From: Acidaminococcus timonensis
GTDB lineage: Bacteria; Bacillota; Negativicutes; Acidaminococcales; Acidaminococcaceae
Direction of reading: 5' to 3'
DNA: 64,000 nucleotides
NCBI RefSeq assembly: GCF_900106585.1
Contig: NZ_FNWH01000006.1
Span: 372,001 to 436,000 of the forward strand
Shown: one piece after another, positions 42,084 through 52,700 of the stretch
How positions within the stretch are numbered: position 1 is the first letter of the stretch
Layout: each line of letters begins with the position of its first letter
The notes under the pieces: model-generated
What the model saw: only the letters and a program-made list of their open reading frames with translations
Told to the model about the DNA's origin: nothing
Databases searched by the model: none
Made by a program: the position numbers and the translations under genes

Positions 42084-42908
42084 ATGAAATTGAAAAAATG
42101 GATCGCCGGTGCGGTAGCCGTACTGGCACTGGCCGGCCTTACCGCCGGCTGCGGCAGCAGCGACAAGAAGGCAGCAGCGCCTGCGGAGAAGAAGTCCATC
42201 ACCGTGGGCATTACCCCGGGGTATTCGGAAGAAGTCATGGAAGTGGTGAAAAAGGAAGCCGCCAAACAGGGGCTGACGGTGGAAATCAAGACCTTCAGCG
42301 ACTATGTGACCCCGGACCAGGCCCTGGCCCAGAAGGATATCGACCTGAACTCCTTCCAGCATGAACCCTTCCTGCTGGCCTTCAACAAAAAGAACGGGAC
42401 CAAACTGGTGAGCATCGGCAAGACCTATCTGGCCCCTCTGAAACTGTATTCCACCAAGATCAAGGACATCAAGGACATCCCGGACGGTGCCAAGATCGCC
42501 ATCCCCAATGATCCTTCCAACGGTGGCCGGGCCATCCTGATGCTGAGCAAACTGGGCCTGCTGAAAGTGAACCCGGATGTGAAAGCCACGGAACTGACCG
42601 TGAATGACATCACCGAAAACCCGAAACACCTGCAGATCCTGGAACTGGAAGCGGCGCAGCTGCCCCGCAGCCTGGATGATACCACGGCCTCCGTCATCAA
42701 CGCTGGCTATGCCAACAGCGCCAAACTGGCTCCGGAACTGGCCATTGCCAAGGAAGACAACACCAGCCCGTACGTGAACATCATCGCCGCCCGGGAAGAA
42801 GACAAGGACAACCCCACCTATCAGAAATTCGTGAAGATCTTCCAGAGCCAGCCTGTGAAGGACTGGATCGAAAAGAACGCCAAGGGCAGCCTGGAACCGG
42901 CCTGGTAA
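42084..42908 (+). CDS. metQ: MetQ-type methionine-binding lipoprotein
   Basis: The 274-residue NlpA-family protein has a lipoprotein signal with lipobox LTAGC (C23). The binding domain includes ITVGITPGYSEEVMEVVKKEA, DLNSFQHEPFL and IPNDPSNGGRAILML, hallmarks of MetQ. It binds methionine or derivatives outside the inner membrane for an MetNI ABC importer. The metN and metI genes are not adjacent; instead an M20 peptidase gene follows 17 bp downstream under the same SAM riboswitch. Confidence 0.93.
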   Translation: MKLKKWIAGAVAVLALAGLTAGCGSSDKKAAAPAEKKSITVGITPGYSEEVMEVVKKEAAKQGLTVEIKTFSDYVTPDQALAQKDIDLNSFQHEPFLLAFNKKNGTKLVSIGKTYLAPLKLYSTKIKDIKDIPDGAKIAIPNDPSNGGRAILMLSKLGLLKVNPDVKATELTVNDITENPKHLQILELEAAQLPRSLDDTTASVINAGYANSAKLAPELAIAKEDNTSPYVNIIAAREEDKDNPTYQKFVKIFQSQPVKDWIEKNAKGSLEPAW

Positions 42909-42925
42909 GGAAGAAGGTCTGAGCC

Positions 42926-44257
42926 ATGGCACTGACAGAAGAAGACAAGAAATACGCAGCCCATCTCCAGCGGTTCATCCAGTGCGCCACCGTGAGCAAT
43001 GCCAACGTGGACAAGGTGGACTGGAAACAGTTCGACAGGCTGCACCAGGCTTTCCGGGAATTCTATCCCCACATCTTTTCGGAGATGGAACTGGAGGAAG
43101 TGGGGCAGGCCGGACTGCAGTTCCATCTGAAGGGGACCAGCAGTGAAAAGAAACCCCTGCTCCTGATGAGCCATCAGGATGTGGTGGAAATCGGGGACCG
43201 CAGCCAGTGGTCCTTCGACCCCTTCGGGGGTGAGATCAAAGACGGCTGCATCTGCGGCCGGGGCACCACCGACTGCAAGCACCTGCTGCTCAGCGAACTG
43301 GAGGCAGTGGAAGCCCTGCTGGCTGAGGGCTGGCGTCCCAGCTACGACCTGTACCTGTCTCTGGGCTACTCGGAAGAGGTGTACCTGGAAAACGATGTGG
43401 ACGGGGCCGAAAAACTGGCCGGGAACCTGCAGCGCAAAGGGGTGCACCTGGGGACCGTGGTGGACGAAGGGGGCGGCCTGTTCCCGGCAGGGGAAAAATT
43501 GGAAGCCCGCATCGGCCTGGCGGAAAAATCCCCGGTGAACTTTGAGATTTCCGTCCGTTCCGCAGGCGGTCATTCCAGCCGTCCGGGCAGAGGTACGGCC
43601 CTGGGCACCCTGGCCAAAGCCATCGTTGCCATCGAAGGCCATCCTTTCCCCTATCGCCTGACCCCTCTGGCCAAAGCCCAGCTGGCCGGCGAAGCGCCTC
43701 TGAAAACAGGGGAAGAACGGGAAATCTTTGCCGATCCCGAAGGACACTGGGAACAGCTGTGCGCACTGGCCCAGGAGGATCCCCGGCTGGATGCCCTGCT
43801 GCACACCACCATCGCCTTCACCATGGCCGGTGCCAGCCAGCAGCCCAACGTGCTGCCCAGCCTGGCCACCGCCCAGATGAGTGTCCGGGTGCTGCAGGGA
43901 GATACCATTGCAGGCGTTACGGAATATTTCAAACAGTTCCTGCCGGAGGGCGTGGCCATCCGCCACGTGTCCGGACGGGATCCGCTGCCCGCTTCCGATC
44001 CCAACGGGTATGGGGTACAGGTGGCGGAAAAAGTGCTGGCCGACCTGTACGGGAACCGGGTACAGACAGTGCCCTTCCTGATGCTGGGAGGGACGGACAG
44101 CCACTACTACCGGAACATTACGGACAACATCCTGCTGTTTTCCGGCCATGTGCGGGATGACCGCTGGGGCGCAGCCCACCAGGTGGATGAAAAGATCCCG
44201 GTGGATGCCCTGCGGCCCAGTGTGGAATTCTTCAAACGGTTTTTACAGACTTACTGA
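42926..44257 (+). CDS. M20-family metallopeptidase in a methionine-controlled operon
   Basis: The 443-residue zinc hydrolase is of the carboxypeptidase S type: LLLMSHQDVVEI near 76 (metal ligand H), FGGEIKDGCICGRGTTDCK with the bridging aspartate near 113, and GYSEEVY near 148 with the catalytic glutamates. A lid domain contains RSAGGHSSRPG near 212 and the C-terminal GGTDSHYYR supplies another ligand. Length and the EEVY variant fit dipeptidase/N-acyl hydrolases. Cotranscription with metQ suggests it releases methionine from a peptide or N-acyl form. The 3' end overlaps the convergent LysR gene by 7 bp. Confidence 0.88.
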   Translation: MALTEEDKKYAAHLQRFIQCATVSNANVDKVDWKQFDRLHQAFREFYPHIFSEMELEEVGQAGLQFHLKGTSSEKKPLLLMSHQDVVEIGDRSQWSFDPFGGEIKDGCICGRGTTDCKHLLLSELEAVEALLAEGWRPSYDLYLSLGYSEEVYLENDVDGAEKLAGNLQRKGVHLGTVVDEGGGLFPAGEKLEARIGLAEKSPVNFEISVRSAGGHSSRPGRGTALGTLAKAIVAIEGHPFPYRLTPLAKAQLAGEAPLKTGEEREIFADPEGHWEQLCALAQEDPRLDALLHTTIAFTMAGASQQPNVLPSLATAQMSVRVLQGDTIAGVTEYFKQFLPEGVAIRHVSGRDPLPASDPNGYGVQVAEKVLADLYGNRVQTVPFLMLGGTDSHYYRNITDNILLFSGHVRDDRWGAAHQVDEKIPVDALRPSVEFFKRFLQTY

Positions 44258-45114
44258 GCATTGTCCCAGAATCGACGGGCGGCCTCCTGGAGGGGCCGTC
44301 CTTTTTTGCGCACCAGGCATACCTGGCTGGTAAGGGTTTCTTCTGCCAGAGGGATGGCAACCAGATCGTGGCTGAGAGAGAGCACACTTTCCGGAATCAG
44401 GGCAATGCCCAGCCCGGCCTGGGCCCATTGGAGGCAGCTGCGGGCATCATCGGCGGTGCAGCGGAAAAACAGGGGAAGGGACCGTTTCTCGCAGAGCTGA
44501 CGGAGGATGGCTTCCCATCGCCGATACCTCAGCAGGGGCTTTTCCACAAGCTGATCCAGGGCCAGAGATTCCGGCAGAGGATCCGGGAACCAGCTGGGGG
44601 TACCGGTGGCCACGAAGTTTTCCCGGCAGAGAACCTGGACGTCCAGCTCCTGGGGGGAGAAAGGGGTACGGACCACGGCCAGGTCCAGGGTTTCCTTATG
44701 GAGAGCGTCCAGAAGCTGGTAGGTGTTGCCCTCATGGAGCTGGATGGGGATATCCGGGTTCTGCTGGAAGAAATAGGCAAGGCCCTTGAAAAATGTGTTG
44801 CCCGTGCCGGAGGAGATCATGCCCAGGTGCAGGCTGCCCTTTTTGCCCAGACGGAAATTCAGCATATCCTGCCGGGCGGACTGGGCCAGGTCCTGCATCC
44901 GTTTGGCAGTGTCGTACAGGCTCTTGCCGGCTTCCGTCAGGTGGATGCGGCGGCTGCCGATGCTGCGCTCCAGCAGACGTACTCCACAGCGCTTTTCCAG
45001 GTTCTTCAGCTGCAGGGAAACGGGGGGCTGGGTCAGGTTCAGGCGCCGGGCCCCGGCGGAGATGGAGCCTTCCTCCACCACAGCAATGAAGCAGTTCAGT
45101 TGTTCCAGGTTCAT
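44251..45114 (-). CDS. LysR-family transcriptional regulator
   Basis: The 287-residue regulator has the N-terminal helix-turn-helix (LNCFIAVVEEGSISAGARRL, then NLTQPPVSLQLKNLE) and a substrate-binding co-inducer domain from about 90 (LHLGMISSGTGNTFFKGLA). It is divergent from the ABC exporter operon starting at 45224, with an AT-rich 110-bp shared region, so that operon is the natural candidate target. The effector is unknown. Confidence 0.9.
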   Translation of the reverse strand: MNLEQLNCFIAVVEEGSISAGARRLNLTQPPVSLQLKNLEKRCGVRLLERSIGSRRIHLTEAGKSLYDTAKRMQDLAQSARQDMLNFRLGKKGSLHLGMISSGTGNTFFKGLAYFFQQNPDIPIQLHEGNTYQLLDALHKETLDLAVVRTPFSPQELDVQVLCRENFVATGTPSWFPDPLPESLALDQLVEKPLLRYRRWEAILRQLCEKRSLPLFFRCTADDARSCLQWAQAGLGIALIPESVLSLSHDLVAIPLAEETLTSQVCLVRKKGRPLQEAARRFWDNAQ

Positions 45115-45223
45115 AGATGGGCCTCCTATATGAGAATTATATAACTTGTTATAAAAGCAATATCAAGTAAATAGCAATATCTATGATACCATAAGAGTAT
45201 GAAAAAGACATGAGGTGAAACAG

Positions 45224-46987
45224 ATGAAATCATTTCTTCCATACTTTCAAGGCTATACCCGGGACTGTCTGCTGGCACCGGCTTTTAAACTGCTGGAAGC
45301 CCTGATGGACCTGGCGGTGCCCCTGGTGATCGCCGCCATGATCGACCGGGGCCTGGGGAATGGGGATGAAACGTTCCTGCTGGAATGTTTCGGAGCCCTG
45401 ATCGCCCTGATGATCCTGGGCATGGGCTTTTCCTTTACGGCCCAGTACTTTGCCGCCCGGGGCAGTGTGGGGTTTACCACGAAACTGCGCCAGGCCCTGT
45501 TTGACCATGTGCAGGGCCTTTCCTACAAAGAGCTGGACACCCTGGGGACGGATACCCTGATCACCCGGCTGACCAGTGACATCAACCAGGTGCAGACCGG
45601 ACTGAACATGGGGCTCCGGCTTCTTCTGCGGAGCCCGTTCATCGTGTTCGGAGCCATGCTCCTGGCCTTCACCATCGACGTGCCCAGTGCCCTGGTGTTT
45701 GTTGTGGCGGTCCCGCTGCTATTGGCCGTGGTGGTGGGCATCATGGTCCGCAGCGTGCCGCTGTTCACCCGGGTCCAGGGGGCCCTGGACAAGTTGCTCC
45801 AGACCACCCGGGAGAACCTGACCGGGGTGCGGGTGATCCGGGCCTTCTGCCGGGAAGCCGATGAAGTAAAGGAATTCGATGACCGGAACGAGACCGTGAC
45901 CCGCAGGAATCTGCAGGTGGGCCGCTGGTCGGCGGTGATGACTCCCGCCACGTACCTGCTGGTGAACCTGGCCACGGTGGTATTGATCCGCCAGGGGGCC
46001 CTGCGGGTCCAGCTGGGCTATCTGGCCCAGGGGGATGTGGTGGCTCTGTACAACTACATGGCCCAGATGATCATCGAACTGGTGAAACTGGGCAGCCTGG
46101 TTGTGACCATGAATAAATCCGTTGCCTGTGCAAGGCGGATCCGGGATATCCTGGCTATCCGCAGCACCATGGCCTACCCCCGCCCCGACGGTACCCTTCA
46201 ACCGGTAGGGGTGGAGGCACCGGCTGTGGTTTTCCGCAATGTGACGTTCCAATATACTGACGATGGGGCTCCGGCCCTGAGCCATATTGATTTTTCCGCA
46301 TCCCGGGGGAGCACGGTGGGGATCATCGGCGGCACCGGCAGCGGAAAATCCACCCTGGTGGATCTGATCCCCCGCTTCTACGATGTGACGAAGGGCCGGG
46401 TCGAAGTATTCGGTCGGGATGTGCGGGAGTATCCAGAGGGAGAACTGCTGGATCACATCGCCCTGGTGCCCCAGAAGGCCATGCTCTTCGAAGGGACCAT
46501 TCGGGACAACCTGCGCTGGGGGAACGAAAATGCCACGGACCAGGACCTGTGGAAGGCCCTGGAAGTGGCCCAGGCCAAAGACGTGGTGCTGGGCAGGGAG
46601 GGACAGCTGGACGCCCTGGTGGAACAGGGGGGCCGGAACCTGTCCGGGGGACAGAAACAGCGGCTGACCATTGCCCGGGCCCTGGTGAAACGGCCGGACA
46701 TCCTGATCCTGGATGATTCGGCCAGTGCCCTGGACTTTGCCACGGACCTCCACCTGCGCCAGGCCATCAAGGCCCTGGAAGGGGAGCTGACCGTGTTCAT
46801 CGTATCCCAGCGCACCAGCAGCGTGCGGTATGCGGATACCATCCTGGTGCTGGACGACGGCAGGCTGGTGGGACAGGGCACCCATGACCAGTTGTTGGAA
46901 ACCTGCCCGGTGTACCAGGAAATCTTCGACTCCCAGTATCCGGGAGAGCGGCGGAAGAACAGGCAGAACGGAAAGGAGGTGGGCTGA
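45224..46987 (+). CDS. Heterodimeric ABC multidrug exporter, degenerate-site subunit
   Basis: The 587-residue half-transporter has six membrane segments (about 15-300) and an ATPase domain: Walker A GGTGSGKST near 368, signature LSGGQKQ and Walker B LILDDSAS. The catalytic glutamate is replaced by aspartate and the H-loop histidine by glutamine (VSQRTSS). These changes are typical of the inactive site in exporters such as BmrC/D or TM287/288. ATG 45224 follows GAGGTGA. The second subunit starts 1 bp after the stop. Confidence 0.9.
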   Translation: MKSFLPYFQGYTRDCLLAPAFKLLEALMDLAVPLVIAAMIDRGLGNGDETFLLECFGALIALMILGMGFSFTAQYFAARGSVGFTTKLRQALFDHVQGLSYKELDTLGTDTLITRLTSDINQVQTGLNMGLRLLLRSPFIVFGAMLLAFTIDVPSALVFVVAVPLLLAVVVGIMVRSVPLFTRVQGALDKLLQTTRENLTGVRVIRAFCREADEVKEFDDRNETVTRRNLQVGRWSAVMTPATYLLVNLATVVLIRQGALRVQLGYLAQGDVVALYNYMAQMIIELVKLGSLVVTMNKSVACARRIRDILAIRSTMAYPRPDGTLQPVGVEAPAVVFRNVTFQYTDDGAPALSHIDFSASRGSTVGIIGGTGSGKSTLVDLIPRFYDVTKGRVEVFGRDVREYPEGELLDHIALVPQKAMLFEGTIRDNLRWGNENATDQDLWKALEVAQAKDVVLGREGQLDALVEQGGRNLSGGQKQRLTIARALVKRPDILILDDSASALDFATDLHLRQAIKALEGELTVFIVSQRTSSVRYADTILVLDDGRLVGQGTHDQLLETCPVYQEIFDSQYPGERRKNRQNGKEVG

Positions 46988-46988
46988 G

Positions 46989-48728
46989 ATGGCGGTGAAA
47001 CAGGAATCCAGTATGGCGACCCTGAAAAAGGTGTGGCAGGTCATCGACGCTTACCGTCATCTCCTGCTTGAAAGCATCGTCCTGGCCGGGCTTTCCGTGG
47101 CCCTGCAGCTGTATGTGCCCGTATTGTTCGGCCGGGCCATCGACGGCATCCTGGGCCCGGGAAAGGTGGACTTTGCCCAGGTAGGGCGCACCACTTCCCT
47201 GATCCTCCTGCTGGTGGTGCTGTCGGCCCTGGCCACCTGGGCCATGAACCGGATCAACAACCTTTTGGCCTACCGGACCGTGCGGGATATCCGCAGCAGG
47301 GCCATCCGGCAGGTGCAGCAACTGCCCCTGTCGTACCTGGACAGCCACAGTTCCGGGGATCTGGTGCAGCGGATGATCGCCGATGTGGACCAGTTGTCCG
47401 ACGGCCTGCTGCTGGGCTTCACCCAGCTGTTTTCCGGGGGCATCACCATTGTTTTGACCCTGTACTTCATGTTCGCCACCCACTGGGAAATTTCTCTCAT
47501 GGTCATGGTGCTGACCCCGCTGAGTTTTGTGGTGGCCCGGTTCATCGCCCGCCGCTCCTACCAGCTGTTCCGGGATCAGACCGCCATCCGGGGCCGGCAG
47601 ACCGCCCTCATCAACGAAATGGTGGGCGGCGAGAAGGTGGTGAAGGCCTTCCGGCACGAGGCAAAAGCCTCCGCCGACTTCAAGGGGCTGAATGAGCAGC
47701 TGCAGGAGGCCACCCAGGGGGCCCTGTTCTACAGCAGCCTGACCAACCCCTCCACCCGGGCGGTGAACAACCTGATCTACGCCCTGGTGGCCCTGGTGGG
47801 CTGCTGGCGGATCCTCAGCGGCGGGCTTACCGTAGGCGGGCTTACGGTACTGTTGTACTACGCCAACCAGTATATGAAGCCCTTTACGGATATCAGCTCC
47901 GTGGTCACCGAACTGCAGAACGCACTGGCCTGCGCCGCCCGGGTGTTCGCCCTGATTGAAGAGACCCCCCAGAGCCCGGAACCGGACCGGCAGCTGCAGT
48001 TCAAGGCGGGCCGTGTGGAGATCCGGGAGGTGGCGTTTTCCTATGACAAGAAGAAACCCCTGATCGAAGGATTCAACTTCCAGGTGGAACCGGGGCAGAC
48101 CACGGCCATTGTGGGGCCCACCGGCTGTGGCAAGAGCACGTTCATCAACCTGCTCATGCGGTTTTACGATGTGGATCAGGGGACCATTGCCATCGACGGC
48201 CAGGATACGGCCAGGGTGGACCGGCACTCCCTGCGCCGGACCTACGGCATGGTGCTGCAGGAGACCTGGCTGAAGCAGGGAACTGTGCGGGAGAACATCG
48301 CATTCGGCAAGCCGGAGGCCACGGAGCAGGAAATCATCCAGGCCGCCCGGGAGGCCCACAGCTGGGCGTTCATCCAACAACTGCCCAAAGGGCTGGATAC
48401 GGTGGTGAATGATGACAGCCTGAGCGCCGGGCAGAAGCAGCTCCTGTGCATCACCCGGGTGATGCTGGCCCTGCCGCCCATGCTGATCCTGGACGAAGCC
48501 ACGTCCAACATCGATACCCGGACGGAAGTGAAGATCCAGAACGCCTTTGCCAAACTGATGAAGGGGCGTACCAGCTTCATCGTGGCCCACCGGCTGTCCA
48601 CCATCCGCAACGCAGACCGGATCCTGGTGATGAAGGACGGGAAGATCATCGAACAGGGCACCCACGAAAGCCTGATGGCCCAGGGCGGGTTCTACAAAGA
48701 GCTGTACAACAGCCAGTTCGCAGGGTGA
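46989..48728 (+). CDS. Heterodimeric ABC multidrug exporter, active-site subunit
   Basis: The 579-residue partner has six membrane segments, Walker A GPTGCGKST near 379, signature LSAGQKQ, Walker B MLILDEATS with the catalytic glutamate, and H-loop VAHRLS. The kept residues complement the degenerate subunit upstream. Export of drugs, lipids or peptides is possible; substrate unknown. ATG 46989 overlaps the ribosome binding region within the upstream gene's end (GGAGGTGGGCTGAG). Confidence 0.92.
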   Translation: MAVKQESSMATLKKVWQVIDAYRHLLLESIVLAGLSVALQLYVPVLFGRAIDGILGPGKVDFAQVGRTTSLILLLVVLSALATWAMNRINNLLAYRTVRDIRSRAIRQVQQLPLSYLDSHSSGDLVQRMIADVDQLSDGLLLGFTQLFSGGITIVLTLYFMFATHWEISLMVMVLTPLSFVVARFIARRSYQLFRDQTAIRGRQTALINEMVGGEKVVKAFRHEAKASADFKGLNEQLQEATQGALFYSSLTNPSTRAVNNLIYALVALVGCWRILSGGLTVGGLTVLLYYANQYMKPFTDISSVVTELQNALACAARVFALIEETPQSPEPDRQLQFKAGRVEIREVAFSYDKKKPLIEGFNFQVEPGQTTAIVGPTGCGKSTFINLLMRFYDVDQGTIAIDGQDTARVDRHSLRRTYGMVLQETWLKQGTVRENIAFGKPEATEQEIIQAAREAHSWAFIQQLPKGLDTVVNDDSLSAGQKQLLCITRVMLALPPMLILDEATSNIDTRTEVKIQNAFAKLMKGRTSFIVAHRLSTIRNADRILVMKDGKIIEQGTHESLMAQGGFYKELYNSQFAG

Positions 48729-48734
48729 ATTCCA

Positions 48735-48802
48735 TTGACTTTTCCTCCCCATATGCTACAATGGTGCAAATCCGGTTTTTGGATCTGCACCATTTTGCTT
48801 TT
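48735..48802 (+). promoter_or_regulatory. Promoter overlapping a terminator hairpin
   Basis: TTGACT (48735-48740), 16 bp, TACAAT (48757-48762). Hairpin AATGGTGCA..ATCC / GGAT..TGCACCATT runs from 48760 to 48793 and is followed by TTTGCTTTT. It can terminate the exporter operon, while transcripts starting near 48769 lack most of the left arm. Confidence 0.6.
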
Positions 48803-48820
48803 GGGAAGGAGTACCCTGCC

Positions 48821-49156
48821 ATGACGAAATTCCAGAAAATCCTGATTGCGCTGCTGGGCCTGAACCTCATCTGTACCGTTGGCCTGTACCTGCGCCTGGA
48901 CAGCCAGCAGCTGTTATTGGAAAAAGAAGTTCGCAGCATGAAACGGGATATCGTGGGGACCCGCTATGACGATACGAACCTGAAAAACAGCCTGGCCAGC
49001 CTGGAAAAACAGGTGGGAAAGCTGGATGCCAATACGAGAAAAGCCAACGAACAGAAGGAAGCCCAGGAAACCGTTCCGGCACCCCAGCCCCAGCCCCAGC
49101 CAAAGCATAGCAGTCTGGGAAGTCTGCTGGATCGGCTGCTGACAGGGAAACCGTGA
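48821..49156 (+). CDS. Small membrane-anchored coiled-coil protein, unknown function
   Basis: The 111-residue protein has one N-terminal membrane segment (ILIALLGLNLICTVGLYLRL) followed by a heptad-rich helix (QQLLLEKEVRSMKRDI, then LKNSLASLEKQVGKLDANTR). A proline/glutamine linker (PAPQPQPQP) and a short C-terminal helix SLGSLLDRLLTGK follow. This shape suits a periplasmic spacer or a partner of an envelope complex. No family was recognised. An own promoter lies upstream and ATG 48821 follows GGGAAGGAG. Confidence 0.65.
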   Translation: MTKFQKILIALLGLNLICTVGLYLRLDSQQLLLEKEVRSMKRDIVGTRYDDTNLKNSLASLEKQVGKLDANTRKANEQKEAQETVPAPQPQPQPKHSSLGSLLDRLLTGKP

Positions 49157-49162
49157 GTGAGA

Positions 49163-49282
49163 GGCTGGGAAAAAATCATCCACAGCGCCTTTATTTCGCT
49201 AGCGTCAGCTAGCTTCCATCGGCTAGTGACTAGAGACTAGTGACGGGGTGTGAAAAAGCATTTTTTCACACCTCCTTTTTTA
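49163..49282. repeat. Family C element in inverted orientation (C4)
   Basis: Read on the minus strand it matches C1: AAAGGCGCTGTGGATGATTT at the left, ACTAGT spacer, core CCGATGGAAGC, and the hairpin GGTGTGAAAAAGCA/TTTTTTCACACC (49248-49273). The second hairpin is partly degraded here (GGCTGGG). Confidence 0.8.
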
Positions 49283-49337
49283 TGCGGCCCTCCGGGCGAC
49301 CCGGGTCACGTCCCTCATGGGCCGTCCCTGCGAAGAG

Positions 49338-49590
49338 CGAACCCACCACCATTGCGCGGGGCGCAACGGTCCTCCGCCCTTGAAAAGGGCGGATATCCCT
49401 GTTGACGAAGGATGGGTGCAGTCAGTTCCCCGCCCTTGAAAAGGGCGGATATCCTTATTGACGAAAGTTGGGGCAGCTGTCAGTCCAACCTCTTTGAAAG
49501 GAGGGGATCCTTTGTCCTTCCCTGGAAGGGAAGGGGGACCGTTGCGCATTTGCGCAATGGTGGATAGGTCCAGCATGGGACAAACGATTT
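49338..49590. repeat. Family D mosaic palindromes
   Basis: GAACCCACCACCATTGCGCG, CCGCCCTTGAAAAGGGCGGA (twice, 49375 and 49431), and CCTTCCCTGGAAGGGAAGGG with GACCGTTGCGCATTTGCGC. With C4 it explains the 590-bp gap before the large fusion gene. Confidence 0.7.
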
Positions 49591-49672
49591 CCCCTCTATG
49601 TGAAACCTCCTGCGTGCAAAAAATATTTTTCCAACCACTCCCCACCAGCCAATGAAAAGGGGTCACATGATT

Positions 49673-49701
49673 TTTCCACACTTCTTTTTCCATGGTATAA
49701 T
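49673..49701 (+). promoter_or_regulatory. Promoter of the three-gene fusion operon
   Basis: TTTCCA (49673-49678), 17 bp, TATAAT (49696-49701), 44 bp before the start codon; TATAGGAGAA supplies the ribosome binding site. Confidence 0.5.
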
Positions 49702-49745
49702 AGAACCAGTATTGACAGAATAGTATTTTTTATAGGAGAACTTTC

Positions 49746-52700
49746 ATGAAAGAAATGGAAAATACCATCCGTTTGTGGGAATGCATCCAGGAAGCCATGG
49801 TGGCACCGGCCTTCTGCAGGTCCCTGGGCCTTGCTCCGGAGCAGATGCGCCAGCAACTCAGGGACTGGGAGATGGAGAAAGCCTGCGCCCTGCTGGAAAG
49901 CGCCGCCGACCCCCAGGGCCGGTTTCCCGGGGCCGCCGTGCTGGAAATCCTCCGGGGATTTTTGCCGGTCCTGGCCGATGAACCGCCCCAGGGCTGGCTG
50001 AAGGACTGCTATCAGGCTCTGCTGCGGAACCTTTTCCCGGAAACCACGGAACCGGAACCATCCCCGGAGGCAGACCGATATGGAACCGGACGGCGGATCC
50101 TGCTGCAGATCCTCCGGGGCCTGTACCATTATGAAAAGCTTCGCTGCGTCTTTGATCCCCGGAGGAATATCGCCCTCCTGCCGGTGAAGGAAATCCGGAA
50201 GGAACATTATACCCGGGAGTACCTGCGGTTCTGCACCCTGGTCCGGGACCGGTATCTGTATGAATTCATGCGCCTGGGGACGGAAGTGACCCCCTTCAAT
50301 ACCCTGGGCCATATTGGCGGGGTGGCCTATGTGGCAGTGTTCATGGCTCGGCAGCTGCACGAACGGGGCGTTCCGGTGGATGTGGCCCTGATCGCCGGAG
50401 CGGCGGCCATCCACGATATCGGGAAGTACGGCTGCCGGAAGGGGGAAGAGAAGCGGGTCCCCTATCTCCATTATTATTACACGGACCTTTTCTGTGAACG
50501 GGAAGGGCTTCCCCAGATGGGACACATTGCCGCCAACCATTCGGTGTGGGATCTGGAACTGGAGAATCTGTCCGTGGAATCCCTGCTGCTGATTTATGCG
50601 GATTTCCGGGTGAAAAGCACCCGGGACCGGCAGGGCAGGGAAGTGATCCACTTCTACACCCTGGAGGAGGCTTTCGATGTGATCCTCCAGAAATTGGACC
50701 AGGTGGATGGAGCCAAACGGAAACGCTACCAGAAGGTCTACCGGAAACTGGCGGATTTCGAAGCCTATATGGAGGAACTGGGGGTCACCCTGGAGCTGCC
50801 GGAAGATTTCTCCCCTGTGCCAAGCCAGCAGCGGGTCCGCCCTGCCCGGGAATACGCCCTGCTGGAGGGACAGGAGGTGGTCCGGCAGCTGAAATACGCC
50901 GCCATCGCCCACAACATCCGGCTCATGAGCCTTTTCCGCAGTGAAAGGGATTTCGGCAATCTGATCGAAGGGGCCCGCAGCCAGACAAACTGGAAGAATC
51001 TCCGGGCCTACATCAGCATCTTCGAAGAATATTCCACCTATATGACGGAGCGGCAGAAGCTGATGACCCTCCAGTTCCTGTACGAACAGCTGAGCCACCA
51101 GGAAGAGGATATCCGGGTCCAGGCGGCCGCCCTGATGGGGAAGATCACCGCCAATTTCAATGAACGGTATACCAAGGAACTGCCCAGGGGGGTGCGGCTG
51201 CCCCGGAAGAAAATTACCAACCAGATCCTGTTCCGGCACTATCTGGAGATGATCATCGAGCCGGAACGGCGCTACACCCAGCAGCATAAGAACCGGATCG
51301 GGGCCTGTCTGGGGCCTTTTCTCCGAGCGGTGCTGTCCACCCGGTACCAGCGGGTGGGGACGGCTCTGGCCAATATTGCGGAGGAACGGCATCCCACCGC
51401 CCTGTATCTGGAGATCCTCCGGACCTGGTACGAAAAACCGGACCTGACGGCCGAGCAGCGGATGATCCTGCTCCAGGCTCTCCTGTATCTGCGGCCGGAG
51501 GACCTGACCGAAACCTTCTGCCGCCAGGTGGGGCGGACCCTGGAAAAGATGGGAGAGGATGACCGTCTCATTGTACGGATCGGGGCCCTGTATGCCACCC
51601 ACCATCTCTTTGGGGAGAAGGAGGGGAAAGAGGCTCTGTTCAGCCGGCTGCGCCGGACCATGGAACTGCCGGAAGCGCCGGGGGAATTTGCGGAAAAAGA
51701 AAGCAGCCTGTTCCTGGAGGACCTGAAATCCGGGGTCCACTGGATCATCAAAATGGCCAATATCCATCTCATGTGCCATGCCCTGCTGCAGGGCCGGGAA
51801 CGGGGCAATGTCATGCATCTGGGGATGCACCTGTGCAATCTGGTAAAGGTCAGTGAGTATCTGGCCGTGCGCCAGACCGCCGGGGAGGCGCTTCTGGACA
51901 TCGCCGATTCCATGACCTATGCCCAGCGAAACGAGATGGCGGTGGAACTGTTCAACGGCCTGGAAATCGGAGACCAGCAGATCACCAAATACGTACCGGA
52001 ATATTTGGGCCGGATGATCCTGAAACTGCTGCCGGAGGAACTGGATGAATTCCTGAATTCCCTGCAGGAAGACATGGACTCCACCAATTTTCAGCTGGCC
52101 GGTGCGGCGGTGGACACCATGGGCGTGGTGCTGGAAAATTTCCAGGATTTTGCCCGGCGGTTTCCTGAACAGGAAAAACAGAACGGGGAACGCCAGCTCC
52201 GGCTGCTGTACGCCATCCTCCGGGCCTTTGCCCATTACAACCGGGAGCTGAGCCGGGATGCCTTCCGCAGCCTGGCTGCCTACGTGTTCCACAGTTCCCA
52301 GATGCCGGAAGCACGGAAGGAGTTCCTGTTCCTCCACAGCTGCAAGAAGATCTGGGTGCTGCTCCAGGAAAACACGGAATCCAAACTGGACTTTTACAGC
52401 AATGCGGCGGTGCTGAACCACATCTACCGGTACATCAGCCAGGTGGAAGCCGCTGCCGGCGGCTTTGCCTTTCCCCGGAAGCAGAAAGTCTGTTTCTATC
52501 CCGGCACCTTCGATCCCTTCAGCAGCGGACACAAGGCGGTGGCCCGGCGGATCCGGGACATGGGATTCGTGGTCTACCTGGCCCTGGATGAATTCTCCTG
52601 GTCCAAGCACACCCAGCCCCGGCTCATGCGCCGGAAGATCATGAACATGTCCGTGGCGGATCTGGAGGACATCTATCCCTTCTCGGAAAACCTGCCGGTG

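Noticed and set aside
45224-48728. CydDC cytochrome assembly transporter
   Set aside because: The degenerate/active site pairing and lack of cyd genes fit a general heterodimeric multidrug exporter better.
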